A stretch of 55,000 nucleotides of DNA from Paracoccus shandongensis (lineage in GTDB: Bacteria; Pseudomonadota; Alphaproteobacteria; Rhodobacterales; Rhodobacteraceae). The position numbers and the translations under genes were made by a program. The stretch's first letter is position 1, and every line of letters begins with the position of its first letter. Positions 27,788 to 36,656 of this stretch are shown piece by piece. The DNA lies in NCBI RefSeq assembly GCF_017315735.1, contig NZ_JAFLRK010000017.1, positions 1 to 55,000 of the forward strand, read 5' to 3'. The notes beneath the pieces are model-generated. The model was given only the letters and a program-made list of their open reading frames with translations. It did no database searches and was not told where the DNA came from.

Positions 27788-28546
27788 CGGACCGCTGAAA
27801 TGGCCGGAGAACCGGAATGGTTTCCCGTCTGGGCGACTGTGAGGATCCTGGCCGGGTTCTTCGGCGAACGCGCCGCCTTGGCCGAGAAGCCGGCCGCCAA
27901 TCGGCAGCGCCCCCCTGCCGATCTGCCCGCCTTTCCACCGCGCCGCTGATGGCCCGGGCGCTGCGGCTGAGCGGCCGGCCGGCTCAACCGAGGATCGCGC
28001 AACCATCAACCGGCCGGAGCCGGAACGCTGCCTTTGAAGAAGGGGAGACAGCCCGGCACCGGCCCTGCAAGCCTGCGGACTCTGCGGAGAACAAGGATTC
28101 TGCCGTGGCGAAGCACGGCCCCTGCCGTCCTGCTCGGATCAGCCGGAGGGCAGGATAAAAGGACGATCTTCACAACCTCTTGTTTACACGTCGCATCCCC
28201 ACGCCTATGAAGGGGCACCCTTCTGCGTCGCGCAAGCGACATCTCGAAAGAATCGAAGAGGTTGTTCTGATGACTGACCATTGTCGGCGCCCTGCGTCAT
28301 CGCGGCCGATCCAGAATGTTTCGCCTTCTGCCGGGCAGAGCCGCGAATTTTTCCTGCTTCCCTCTTTCGTCAGGATGCGTGGTCTGCCGGCCATCGCAGG
28401 TTGAAGATCAGCCTTCCGGCCCATGAAGGATTGCATCGGCATTTCCTTCCGGCCCCGGGAAGGCAGATCGCGCGCAGCGGCTGTGGGCGCTCATATCACG
28501 GCGTTCGCCCGCTTGAATCATCCCCTTAATCACAGGACAGGAAAAA
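27788..28546. other. 759-base interval without a recognised gene
   Basis: No open frame here resembles a protein family. A hairpin occurs at 27900-27922 (ATCGGCAG, 7-base loop, CTGCCGAT) without a T-run, and another at 28445-28463 (CCTTCC/GGAAGG). The most structured part is 28172-28265, listed separately. The last 20 bases hold a good ribosome site for the Hint-domain gene. Confidence 0.6.
28172..28265 (+). other. Putative three-way-junction RNA structure
   Basis: ACAACCTCTT (28172-28181) pairs perfectly with AAGAGGTTGT (28256-28265), enclosing 74 bases with two hairpins: GAAGGG-GCA-CCCTTC (28209-28223) and GTCGC-GCAA-GCGAC with a GNRA loop (about 28227-28240). Three nested stems in 94 bases suggest a structured transcript or leader, about 280 bases upstream of the Hint-domain gene. 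No known RNA family was recognised, and strand is unproven. Confidence 0.35.
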
Positions 28547-29656
28547 ATGCGGAAAGTCTCCTATGTCAGCCTTCAGGACTTGTCGTTCAGCGGAGGCTCC
28601 TGGGCCATCACGTCCGACAGCGGCGCAGGGCTTGTCGGCAATCAGGTCACCGTCTCGTCTGACTACGAACTGTCGTCCATCATCGTCAGCGACGACGATG
28701 GCGTGTTCGAAGACGATGACAATGGCGATGGATGGGGCGACAACGGCATCGCGCAGACCCTGGGCGAAGCCGCGGTCCTGAATGGCGTGACCTATCCTGC
28801 AGGCACCGCGCTGGAAGCGGAATACGAACTGACCCTGGGCTATACCGATGGCGAGGGGGTCGAGCAAAGCGTCCGCATTCTGGCGGTGAAGGCCGGAAAT
28901 ACGGTCGTCGGCTATGCCTTCGCCGATGGCGTGCCGCCTTCGGGCGTGGCGCTGAACATCCTTTCGAACCGCGACAGCGGGTTTCAGACCGACGGAAGCT
29001 TTGTCGCGATGGGGGTGCCCTATGAGGAACTGGTGCCCTGCTTCACGCGGGGCGTCCTGATCGAAACGGACCGTGGCCCGGTGGCCGTCGAGGATCTTTC
29101 CGTGGGCGACCTGGTCCTGACCCGGGACGACGGCCCGCAGCCGATCCGCTGGATCGGTTCCAAACGGCTGTCCGCCGCCATGCTGCGCGCCAACGAGGCC
29201 CTGCGCCCGATCCGCATCCGCGCCGGTGCCCTGGGCGCCGACACGCCTTCCCGGGATCTGCTCGTCTCGCCCCAGCACCGCATCCTGCTGCGTTCAAGGA
29301 TTGCCCAAAGGATGTTCGGCACCGACGAGGTGCTGGTCGCCGCCAAGCAGTTGCTGCTGGTGGACGGCATCGACATTGCCGACGAGCGGGCCGGGGTGGA
29401 GTATTTCCACATCCTTTTCGACAAGCACCAGGTGGTCATCTCGAACGGCGCGGAAAGCGAAAGCCTCCATACCGGGCCTCAGGCCCTCAAGTCCGTCGGA
29501 CCAGCGGCACGGGAAGAGATCTTCACCATCTTCCCCGAGCTGCGCGACGGCGATCCGGCAGGGCTTTCCCAGGGCGCGCGCATGCTTCTGAGCGGCAGGC
29601 AGGGGCGCCGGCTGGCGCATCGGCACGCGCAGAACGCACGACCGCTGGTGATGTAG
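28547..29656 (+). CDS. Hint (hedgehog/intein) domain protein with Asp-rich N-terminal region
   Basis: A 369-residue protein. Residues 48-67 form an Asp/Gly-rich segment (SDDDGVFEDDDNGDGWGDNG) that could bind calcium. A Hint domain starts at C165 (CFTRGVLIETDRGPVAVEDL) and runs to about 310, with RWIGSKRL, LLVSPQHRILLRS and EYFHILFDKHQVV typical of Rhodobacterales Hint proteins, where the first Cys is the autoprocessing nucleophile. No standard signal peptide is visible. Many relatives are secreted or envelope proteins of unknown role. A good AGGACAGGAAAAA ribosome site precedes the ATG. It has no operon partner. Confidence 0.82.
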   Translation: MRKVSYVSLQDLSFSGGSWAITSDSGAGLVGNQVTVSSDYELSSIIVSDDDGVFEDDDNGDGWGDNGIAQTLGEAAVLNGVTYPAGTALEAEYELTLGYTDGEGVEQSVRILAVKAGNTVVGYAFADGVPPSGVALNILSNRDSGFQTDGSFVAMGVPYEELVPCFTRGVLIETDRGPVAVEDLSVGDLVLTRDDGPQPIRWIGSKRLSAAMLRANEALRPIRIRAGALGADTPSRDLLVSPQHRILLRSRIAQRMFGTDEVLVAAKQLLLVDGIDIADERAGVEYFHILFDKHQVVISNGAESESLHTGPQALKSVGPAAREEIFTIFPELRDGDPAGLSQGARMLLSGRQGRRLAHRHAQNARPLVM

Positions 29657-29691
29657 GCGGCGGACAGGCCGGCTGACCTGCCACTGAACTT

Positions 29692-29935
29692 TCATCCCGC
29701 CACGACCGGAGCCAGGCGGTCGTTTACGCCGTTCAATGCTGTGGTCAGGTACAGGGCGAAACCTGCGGGGGTCTGATAGCCAAGGGCTGAATGGGGCCTT
29801 GCGGTGTTGCAGTCGGTGACCCAAGCCGCGATCAGATCGCGTGCTTGGGTTGCGAAACAGCGTCTTGCTCAAGAACTCGTCCCGCGTCCTGCCGTTGACG
29901 CTTTCGACAAAGCCGTGTCCCGCATCGGCTTGCCG
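29692..29935 (-). mobile_element. IS3-family orfB 3' remnant with frameshift
   Basis: The minus strand carries GFVESVNGRTRDEFLSKTLF, the catalytic-domain end of an IS3 OrfB integrase with its conserved Glu. After a frame change near the RNP stretch, a second frame continues as ARDLIAAWVTDCNTARPHSA then LGYQTPAGF, ending VVAG and TGA at 29692-29694. The DDE N-terminal part, orfA and inverted repeats are absent. It is a fragment of a different IS copy from the orfA remnant at 6444. Confidence 0.75.
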
Positions 29936-29939
29936 ACGG

Positions 29940-30372
29940 TCAGGACGTATAGACCAGGCTTTCCGGCCCCGCACCCAGCCAGCGCAGGGCGCTTTCCAGG
30001 CTGGGTTCCGGCCTCGGATTGTCGATCTGGAGTTCTTCCGAGATGTGGGTCAGGTGATGCATCATCTCGGCGGCGGCCTTGTCCCCGTCGCCCTCGGCAA
30101 TGGCGCGGACGATGCTGCTGTGTTCGTCCCTGGGGCAGCCTGTCTCGGATTCGGCATGGACCAGGATCGCCAGGCAAGTCAGCACCTGAAGCTGCGTCAG
30201 GATATGGACCAGATAGACATTGCCGCTGATCTCGGCCAGCTTCAGGTGGAATTCCCCGGTCAGCCGCACCAGCGTCGAACGGTCGCCCGCCTGCCGCGCC
30301 GCCTCCTCGGTGGCGATATGGCGGGCAAGGCGCTGCATGTCCTCTGCCGATCGCGTCAGCGTGATCGCGGAA
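29940..30372 (-). pseudogene. GntR-type FCD domain remnant (5'-truncated regulator)
   Basis: About 140 residues of an FCD ligand domain are open, from AITLTRSAEDMQRLARHIAT through VRLTGEFHLKLAEISGN to the C-terminus. The DNA-binding domain is missing: the frame loses similarity near 30370, exactly where a plus-strand ABC ATPase remnant begins. The 3' end adjoins the IS3 orfB remnant. It is therefore a regulator cut on its 5' side. Confidence 0.7.
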
Positions 30373-30800
30373 CCCCTGGCGCTGGATCCCGCGATGACCA
30401 GCGCCGCCGCCCGTCAGACGCGTGTGCAGGAGATGCTGGAGCTGGTGCGCCTGCCCGTGCGGCTGGCCGGGGTCTTTCCCCACGAGCTGACGGCGGGCGA
30501 ACAGAAGCGCGTGGGCATGGCGCGGGCTTGGCGACGCGGCCCGATTTCGTGGTCTTCGACGAACCGACCACCGCGCTGGACGTCCGCGTCCGCGCCCAGA
30601 TCATCGACCTGATCCGGAAGTTGCAGCGCGAGATGCAGCTGGCCACGCTGTTCATCACCCATGACCTGAACTCGGTCCGGTCGCTGGCCCATAACGTCGC
30701 GGTGATGCGCCACGGCAAGATCGTCGAGATCGGCGAAACCGAACGCATCTTCGCCCATCCGCAGCATGATTACACCCGCATGCTTCTGGGCGCGGAACTG
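30361..30800 (+). pseudogene. Oligopeptide-type ABC ATPase C-terminal remnant with frameshift
   Basis: Similarity starts inside an OppF/DppF-like ATPase at VIAEPLALDP, continues through FPHELTAGEQKRVGMARA (signature region, with LTAGEQ in place of LSGGQ), then needs a one-base correction near 30528 to continue [18 protein letters not shown] (Walker B), ITHDLNSVRSLAHNVAVM and HDYTRMLLGAE. The Walker A half is missing. The missing T in a short run accounts for the frame change. The reading frame then runs without a stop into an SDR tail. Confidence 0.8.
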
Positions 30801-30926
30801 CCCGTCGGCCGCTTCGGCCAGCCCGATGAGATCGCGCCGACCGCGCTGCTGCTTGCCTCGGAAACCGGAGGGGCGTTCTATTGCGGACAGGTGCTGTCGC
30901 CCAATGGCGGCGACGTGATGGTATAA
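30801..30926 (+). pseudogene. Short-chain dehydrogenase (SDR) C-terminal remnant
   Basis: The last 41 codons read PVGRFGQPDEIAPTALLLAS and end in GQVLSPNGGDVMV then TAA, the unmistakable C-terminal end of a 3-oxoacyl-ACP-reductase-type SDR. The Rossmann fold and catalytic Tyr-Lys are missing. It is fused in frame to the ABC ATPase remnant, so the junction near 30800 is a deletion point. The hydantoinase gene starts 12 bases later, suggesting the SDR was once its operon partner. Confidence 0.8.
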
Positions 30927-30938
30927 GGGGGGACCAAC

Positions 30939-32372
30939 ATGCAGGAATTCGACCTGGTGATCCGGGGCGGCACGGTCGTGACCGCCGCCGACACCGCCCG
31001 CGCCGATGTGGGCATCCGCGACGGCAGGATCGTGGCCGTCGGGCTGGACCTGGACAAGGGCAGGCGGGACATTGACGCGACCGGGTTGCGCGTCATGCCC
31101 GGGGGCATCGACAGCCATGTGCACTTGGCGCAGCCCGCCTTTGGCGGCCCCGCCATGGCCGACGGGTTCGAGACGGGCACAAGGTCCGCCATCGCGGGCG
31201 GCAACACCACCGTCATTCCCTTTGCCCTGCAATCCCGGGGCGCGTCCCTGCGCAAGGCGGTCGAGGATTACCACAAGGAGGCCGAGGGCCAGTCCTTTTG
31301 CGACTATGGTTTCCACCTGATCCTGACCGACCCGACGCCCGCCGTGCTGGGCCAGGAACTGCCTGCTTTGGTGGCTGCGGGCTATACCTCGCTCAAGGTC
31401 TTCATGACCTATGACGACCTGGTGCTGAACGACCGCGAACTGCTGGAGGTGTTCGATGCCGCAGGCGAACAGGGCGCGCTGGTGATGGTTCATTGCGAAG
31501 GCTATGACGCCATCCGCTTCATGACCGAGAAGCTGGAAAAGGCGGGCAAACTCGCGCCCTATTACCACGCCGTGTCCCGCCCCCAGTCGGTCGAACGAGA
31601 GGCCGCCCACCGGGCCATCAGCCATGCCGAACTGACCGGCGTGCCGATTATGATCGTCCATGTCTCGGGGCGCGAGGCGATGGAGCAGATCCGCTGGGCG
31701 CAGGCGCGCGGGCTGAGGATCATGGGCGAGACCTGCACCCAATACGTCTCGCTGACGGCCGAGGATCTGAAGGGCCTGAACATGGACGAGACGGGCAGCA
31801 AATACGTCTGCTCGCCCCCGCCGCGCGACCGCGAAAGCTGGGACGCGATCTGGAACGGCATCCAGACGGGGGTGTTCCAGACCTTCTCGTCGGACCATTG
31901 CCCCTTCTATTTCGAGGGCGAGATGGGCAAGAAGAACCCCAAGGCCCGCACCGCCTTCAAATGGGTGCCGAACGGCATCCCGGGGGTCGAGGTGCGGATG
32001 CCGATCCTGTGGTCTGAAGGCGTGGTCAAGGGGCGCATCACCGAAAACCAGTTCGTGGCCCTGACATCGACCAACCACGCGCGGATCTATGGGCTGACGG
32101 GCAAGGGGTCCATCGCGCCGGGCTATGACGCCGACATCGTGCTGTGGGATCCCGCGCGCCGCGTGACGATCAGCCAGTCGCTGATGCATCACGGCGCGGA
32201 TTACACCCCGTGGGAGGGGTATGAGGTCACGGGCTGGCCCCATGCGACGATCCTGCGCGGCGAGGTGGTGATGCAGGAGGGCGAGATTTTGGGGACGAAG
32301 GACAGGGGCCGCTTCCTGCCCCGCGCCTTGTCGCCCATGGCCAGTCGGGGCGCGGGCGCGCCGATGGACTGA
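30939..32372 (+). CDS. Dihydropyrimidinase / D-hydantoinase
   Basis: A 477-residue cyclic amidohydrolase that opens dihydropyrimidine or hydantoin rings to N-carbamoyl amino acids. Binuclear metal ligands are visible: H60 and H62 (GGIDSHVHL), the lysine that is carboxylated, K153 (SLKVFMTYD), H185 (MVHCEG), H241 (IVHVSG) and D319 (FSSDHCP). Length is normal. A GGGG-rich ribosome site precedes the ATG. It is separated by 3 bases from the convergent CobW-type gene. No N-carbamoylase or PydA/X genes are present in the window, so the true substrate may be another cyclic amide. Confidence 0.9.
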   Translation: MQEFDLVIRGGTVVTAADTARADVGIRDGRIVAVGLDLDKGRRDIDATGLRVMPGGIDSHVHLAQPAFGGPAMADGFETGTRSAIAGGNTTVIPFALQSRGASLRKAVEDYHKEAEGQSFCDYGFHLILTDPTPAVLGQELPALVAAGYTSLKVFMTYDDLVLNDRELLEVFDAAGEQGALVMVHCEGYDAIRFMTEKLEKAGKLAPYYHAVSRPQSVEREAAHRAISHAELTGVPIMIVHVSGREAMEQIRWAQARGLRIMGETCTQYVSLTAEDLKGLNMDETGSKYVCSPPPRDRESWDAIWNGIQTGVFQTFSSDHCPFYFEGEMGKKNPKARTAFKWVPNGIPGVEVRMPILWSEGVVKGRITENQFVALTSTNHARIYGLTGKGSIAPGYDADIVLWDPARRVTISQSLMHHGADYTPWEGYEVTGWPHATILRGEVVMQEGEILGTKDRGRFLPRALSPMASRGAGAPMD

Positions 32373-32375
32373 CCC

Positions 32376-33332
32376 TCAGGCCCCGAAGCGGCGCCAGGAC
32401 CGGGCCAGCCGGTCCGCGTCCATGAACCGGCCGATCAGCACGATCACGCCTTCCTCGGGCGGGGGTCCGGCCAGGGCGGTGTTGTCATCGGGCAGGATCT
32501 CGGGCGGCTGGACCACCCGGCGCACCGATTGCAGCAGCAGCCGCCCGGCGGGCGTGCGCACCACGCCCTTGATGCGCACGATGTCGTCGCCCCGCGCCTG
32601 GATCAGCGCCGACAACCAGGTGGAGAGCGCCACCCACCCGCCATTGCCGACCTCAAGGCGATGGGGCAGGATCGGTTCGCGGGCGGCCAGCGGCGGCAGG
32701 TCTAAGGGGCGCAGCCCGTCCTGCGGCGGCAGCGGCCCCGGCACCCCCTGTTCCGCCGCAGACAGCGCGGCTGCGGGATTGATCTGGCGCAGCGTCAGTG
32801 CCAGCCGCGCCAGCGTTTCGGGATCGGCCTGCACCGGCTTGGTCAGGACCAGCGCATCCGCCGCCTCGATCTGCGCGCGGGCCAGGGGTTCGGTGGTCAG
32901 TTGGCTGGCACCGTGGAGGCTGTCCACCAGGACCAGCACCTGCGCCACGGCCAGGCGGCGGGTCAGGACGGGATCGCCCGCAATGGCCGCCGCGATCCGG
33001 CCCGGATCGGCCAGTCCGCTGGTTTCCAGAAGGATGCCCGCGACCCGGCCCGCGTCCCTGCCGCTGGCCTCGTCGCAGATGCCCCGCAGCGCGGCCAGCA
33101 GCGCGGGCAGACCCGTGCAGCAGGCACAGCCCCCCGCCAGCACGGTGATCCGGCCCACCCCGGCCAGCAGCAGATTGTCCACCGGGGTTTCCGCGGCCTC
33201 GTTCACCAGCACATGATGGCGGACGAAGCGCCCGTCGTGCAGCTGGTGGCGCAGCCAGGTGCTTTTGCCCGCACCCAGGAAGCCGCCCAGGATCGTCAGC
33301 GGCAGGCGGCCGTCCGAACGGGGCTCAGCCAT
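32376..33332 (-). CDS. CobW/COG0523 family GTPase with altered base-recognition motif
   Basis: A 318-residue P-loop metal-chaperone-type GTPase. Walker A is GGFLGAGKST at 16-25; the metal-binding CxCC motif is C69-A-C71-C72; the Walker B-like LLETSGLADP lies near 101; and a CobW C-terminal domain (about 225-315) closes the protein. The usual NKxD guanine-recognition motif reads TKPV at 163-166, lacking the Asp, so nucleotide preference may be changed. It overlaps a small CxxC protein gene by 8 bases and ends the amide-hydrolase operon, so it may load metal into one of those enzymes or the facing hydantoinase. Confidence 0.85.
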   Translation of the reverse strand: MAEPRSDGRLPLTILGGFLGAGKSTWLRHQLHDGRFVRHHVLVNEAAETPVDNLLLAGVGRITVLAGGCACCTGLPALLAALRGICDEASGRDAGRVAGILLETSGLADPGRIAAAIAGDPVLTRRLAVAQVLVLVDSLHGASQLTTEPLARAQIEAADALVLTKPVQADPETLARLALTLRQINPAAALSAAEQGVPGPLPPQDGLRPLDLPPLAAREPILPHRLEVGNGGWVALSTWLSALIQARGDDIVRIKGVVRTPAGRLLLQSVRRVVQPPEILPDDNTALAGPPPEEGVIVLIGRFMDADRLARSWRRFGA

Positions 33333-33618
33333 CGGCCAGGGCCCGGTCGGACAGCGGGTCGATGGGCTGGCCCGCCATCCGTCCGGCTGCGTCCAACAGC
33401 GCGGCCAGATCGGGCACCAGTTCCCGCTGCCCGCCCGGCGCGAAGAGTTGCAGGCCCGGCGTCGCGCCGTCGTCCCAGGCCTTCAGCCCGTAAGGGGCCA
33501 GCAGGCGGTTGACCGCATCCAGCCGGGCAAAGCGCAGGCGCAGGCGGTCACCGGGCGTCTGCGCGCCCGCATCCGTCCAGTGTCCCGGCGCGGCGGGAAA
33601 GCCGCAGGCGCTGCACAT
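33325..33618 (-). CDS. Small uncharacterised CxxC protein, CobW-linked
   Basis: A 97-residue protein starting MCSACGFPAAPGHWTDAG: an N-terminal C-x-x-C that could bind a metal or be redox active, followed by an Arg/Leu-rich helical segment (DRLRLRFARLDAVNRLL). I do not recognise a characterised family. It lies between the deacetylase-like gene and the CobW-type GTPase and overlaps the latter by 8 bases, so the two are likely co-translated and may work together in metal delivery. It looks real because of the coupling and the open frame throughout. Confidence 0.7.
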   Translation of the reverse strand: MCSACGFPAAPGHWTDAGAQTPGDRLRLRFARLDAVNRLLAPYGLKAWDDGATPGLQLFAPGGQRELVPDLAALLDAAGRMAGQPIDPLSDRALADG

Positions 33619-33627
33619 GATGCCTCC

Positions 33628-34533
33628 TCAGATCACCTCGGGCCGCTTGCCCGAATCGAAGGGATAACGCTTGCGGAAATCGTCGGCGATGTCCTCGAAC
33701 GTGGCCCATTCCACGCCCTCATGGCCGTTGATGTGTTCGATCAGCCGTTCCAGCATCAGCAGCACCTGCGGACGGCCCGCCACGTCGGGATGGATGGTGA
33801 AGGCGAAGACGCCGTAGTCCATTTCGCGGTAAACCCAGTCGAACTGGTCGCGCCACATGTCCTCGATATGGCGGGGGTTGACGAAGCCGTGGCTGTTCGG
33901 GGCCTTCTTCATGAACATCATCGGCGGCAGGTCGTCCACATACCAGTTGGCGGCGATGTCCACGAGGTCGATTTCTCGGCCATGCTTCAGCGGGTGCATC
34001 CACTCCTTCGCCTGCTTGGTATAGTCGATGGTGTTCCATTCGTCGCCCACCCGGGCATAGAAGGGCTGGAAGTCGCGATAGCCCTGCGAATGGTCATAGC
34101 TGAAGCCGTATTTCTGCAGAAGCGCGGCGGTGGAATTCGACATCTCCCACCAGGGGGCGACATAGCCGCGGGGGGCGCGGCCGGTCAGGCCCTCGATCAG
34201 CTCGATGGACTTGACCAGCACGTCTTCTTCCTGCTGCGGGGTCATGGCGATGGGGTTTTCGTGCAGATAGCCATGCGCGCCGACCTCGTGGCCCGCGTCC
34301 ACGATCATCTTCATCTGGTCCGGGAAGGTTTCCAGCGAATGACCGGGAATGAAGAAGCTGGTGCGCAGGTCGTATTTCCTGAACAGGCGCAAAAGGCGGG
34401 GGATGCCGACCTCGGTCGCGAAGATGCCGCGCTGGATGTCGGACGGGCTGTCGCCGCCGCCATAGGATCCGATCCAGCCCGCGACGGAATCGATGTCGGT
34501 GCCGAAGGCGCAGTAGATTTTCTTGGTCATCAT
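33628..34533 (-). CDS. Polysaccharide deacetylase-fold hydrolase (PuuE allantoinase/cyclic imidase-like)
   Basis: A 301-residue NodB-fold metal hydrolase. The metal triad is visible as D13/D15 (FGTDIDS) and H87, H91 ([13 protein letters not shown]), and [16 protein letters not shown] closes the protein in the PuuE manner. In this branch the substrates are small cyclic amides such as allantoin or cyclic imides rather than polysaccharides. It has no signal peptide. Operon neighbours (asparaginase-like enzyme with 4-base overlap, Pot-type ABC transporter) support a role in cyclic amide or amide nitrogen breakdown. Confidence 0.8.
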   Translation of the reverse strand: MMTKKIYCAFGTDIDSVAGWIGSYGGGDSPSDIQRGIFATEVGIPRLLRLFRKYDLRTSFFIPGHSLETFPDQMKMIVDAGHEVGAHGYLHENPIAMTPQQEEDVLVKSIELIEGLTGRAPRGYVAPWWEMSNSTAALLQKYGFSYDHSQGYRDFQPFYARVGDEWNTIDYTKQAKEWMHPLKHGREIDLVDIAANWYVDDLPPMMFMKKAPNSHGFVNPRHIEDMWRDQFDWVYREMDYGVFAFTIHPDVAGRPQVLLMLERLIEHINGHEGVEWATFEDIADDFRKRYPFDSGKRPEVI

Positions 34534-35540
34534 GGTCTCCGTGGTGGGGTGGTTTCGGGATCGGGGCAGGACAGGTCGGTGAAGTCACCGAGCCGGTCCG
34601 GGGCGCCGGTCATCAGCGCCAGCATCAGCACCAGCCGCGCCTTCAGCGCGTCCAGATCGCCGCTGCCCTGCAGGCCCCGGTCCAGCAGGTCGATTTCCCC
34701 GCCCACCTGGCCATAGGTGCGCGACAGGACGCGCCCGCCGCGCGTGCGGCTGGAAAACACGACCGGGACGCGTCTTGCCGCCGCCGCCAGCGGGTCCAGC
34801 CAGGACGAATGCACATGCCCGCCGCCCGCCAGATCCAGCACCAGCCCTGCCGCGCCCGCGTCCAGGCAGGCATCCACCAGCAGCGGCGGGTCCGACAGGC
34901 CGGGCTTCAGGATCGGCACGAAGGGGAGCGCGGTGTCCTGCGGCACATCGAACGTGGCCCCGCGCGGCGGGCGGGCGTAAAGGGCGGGGCGCCCTTCGGC
35001 CATCCAGCCCAGGGGGGCGGGGGACCAGAAGGCCCCGGTCGATGCCGTATCGCGTTTCTGCACCCAGGCGGCCGGATGGATCACGTCGTCGAAGGCGACG
35101 ATCACGCCCAGGTCGCGGCATTGCGGCGCCGCCGCGCAGGCCACGGCGGCCAACAGGTTGGCCGGGCCGTCCGCCCCGGGCAGAAAGGGGTTGCGCATCG
35201 CCCCCGTCACCACCACCGGCATGGGGCCCCGGTGCAGCAGGTTCAGGACGAAGGCCGTTTCCTCGATGGTGTCGGTGCCCTGCGTGACCACGACGCCCGC
35301 CGCGCCCCCGTCTTCCTGCGCGCGGATCGCGGCCGCCAGGTCGAAGACCAGCGGCAGGCCGATCTCGGTCGAGGGCAGGTTCGACAGGTTCCGCGCGCCG
35401 ATCCGGGCCAGCGCGTCCAGTTGCGGCACCGCCGCCACCAGATCCGCGCCGGTCAGGCCGGGGGCCACGCCCGCAGCGCCCGCATCCGGGGCGCAGGCGA
35501 TGGTGCCGCCAAGGGCGATGATCTCGACCCGGGGGTTCAT
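34530..35540 (-). CDS. Asparaginase family amidohydrolase
   Basis: A 336-residue type I/II asparaginase-fold enzyme. The nucleophile threonine T13 is in [10 protein letters not shown], and the second triad TQGTDT at 86-91 supplies T89-D90. A conserved lysine lies in [13 protein letters not shown] near 168. No signal peptide is seen, so it is cytoplasmic, and the proline-rich tail (PETTPPRRP) is unusual. It lies directly after the ABC ATPase gene (adjacent, no gap) and before the deacetylase-like gene, so its substrate may be an amide released from an imported cyclic compound rather than asparagine. Confidence 0.85.
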   Translation of the reverse strand: MNPRVEIIALGGTIACAPDAGAAGVAPGLTGADLVAAVPQLDALARIGARNLSNLPSTEIGLPLVFDLAAAIRAQEDGGAAGVVVTQGTDTIEETAFVLNLLHRGPMPVVVTGAMRNPFLPGADGPANLLAAVACAAAPQCRDLGVIVAFDDVIHPAAWVQKRDTASTGAFWSPAPLGWMAEGRPALYARPPRGATFDVPQDTALPFVPILKPGLSDPPLLVDACLDAGAAGLVLDLAGGGHVHSSWLDPLAAAARRVPVVFSSRTRGGRVLSRTYGQVGGEIDLLDRGLQGSGDLDALKARLVLMLALMTGAPDRLGDFTDLSCPDPETTPPRRP

Positions 35541-36656
35541 CTAATCCTCGTGCGGGGTGCCGGTGGAATCGTTCGTGCCGGGCAGGTGATGGTTCATCGA
35601 CGCATCCCAGGCGGCGTGGACGGTATCGCCGACACGGTGGGGATGGGCGAAGTAATCCTCATCGTCCATGTAGATCATGAACTCCTCTCCCAACCCCGTC
35701 TCCAGCGCGACCTTCACATAGGTGCCCTGGTATTCGATGTTGACCACCCTGCCGGTCAGGCCGTTCCTTGCCGCAGCCTCCGGCCGGACCGCGATCCGGT
35801 CGCGGCGCACGGAAAAGCGCAGGTTTTGGCCCGGTTCCACCCCCCGCGCGGCGGTCAGGTCATAGGAAACCCCGTTCCGCCCCGCGACCACCGCCGTGGT
35901 CCCGTCGATGCGGTCCACCCGGCCCGCCAGCACGTTCTGCCCGCCCATGAAGCGCGCGACATAGGGGCTGTGCGGGCGGTTGTAGATTTCGCGCGGGGAT
36001 GCCGCCTGTTCGATCAGCCCGTGGTCCATCACCACCACCTGGTCGGCCAGGGCAATGGCCTCGGGTTGGGTATGGGTGACGTGGATGAAGGTGATGCCCA
36101 GGTCGTTCTGGAGCCGCTTCAGCTCCACCCGCATCTTCAGCCGCAGGAATTCGTCCAGGGCCGACAAGGGTTCGTCCAGCAGCAGCACCCGGGGCTTGTT
36201 GATCAGCGCCCGGGCCAGCGCCACGCGCTGCTGCTGACCGCCCGACAGTTCGGAGGGCACCCGGTCGGCCAGATGCAGAAGCTGCACCCGGTCCAGCATG
36301 TCCCGCGCGGCCTGGCGGCGGTCGTCGGCGCGCACGCCCTTGACGCGCAGGCTGAAGGCCACGTTGTCGGTCAGCGACAGATGCGGGAACAGGGCATAGT
36401 TCTGGAACATCAGCGCCGTGCCCCGGCTGCCGGTGCGGGCCGTGGTCACGTCCGTCCCGCCGATCAGGATGGACCCCGAAGTCGGCGTCTCGTGCCCCGC
36501 GATCATGCGCAGAAGCGTGGTCTTGCCGCAGCCGGACGGCCCGATCATGCAGCAATAGGCGCCGCCGTCGATGGTCAGATCGACGTTGTTGACGGCCTTG
36601 GTCCGCCCGTAAAGCTTGGTCACGTGGCGGATGTCGATGCGGCTTTGTTCGGTCAT
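35541..36656 (-). CDS. ABC transporter ATPase, spermidine/putrescine (PotA) type
   Basis: A 371-residue ATPase with Walker A GPSGCGKTT at 39-47, LSGGQQQRVALARAL near 137 and Walker B LLLDEPLSALDEF, followed by a C-terminal TOBE regulatory domain from about 240. It belongs to the PotA/FbpC group that powers uptake of polyamines, opines and related compounds. It overlaps the upstream permease gene by 4 bases. Confidence 0.93.
   Translation of the reverse strand: MTEQSRIDIRHVTKLYGRTKAVNNVDLTIDGGAYCCMIGPSGCGKTTLLRMIAGHETPTSGSILIGGTDVTTARTGSRGTALMFQNYALFPHLSLTDNVAFSLRVKGVRADDRRQAARDMLDRVQLLHLADRVPSELSGGQQQRVALARALINKPRVLLLDEPLSALDEFLRLKMRVELKRLQNDLGITFIHVTHTQPEAIALADQVVVMDHGLIEQAASPREIYNRPHSPYVARFMGGQNVLAGRVDRIDGTTAVVAGRNGVSYDLTAARGVEPGQNLRFSVRRDRIAVRPEAAARNGLTGRVVNIEYQGTYVKVALETGLGEEFMIYMDDEDYFAHPHRVGDTVHAAWDASMNHHLPGTNDSTGTPHED

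Noticed and set aside
30414..32243. Long minus-strand open frame opposite the hydantoinase
   Set aside because: Antisense shadow; the plus strand carries a complete metal-ligand set for dihydropyrimidinase.
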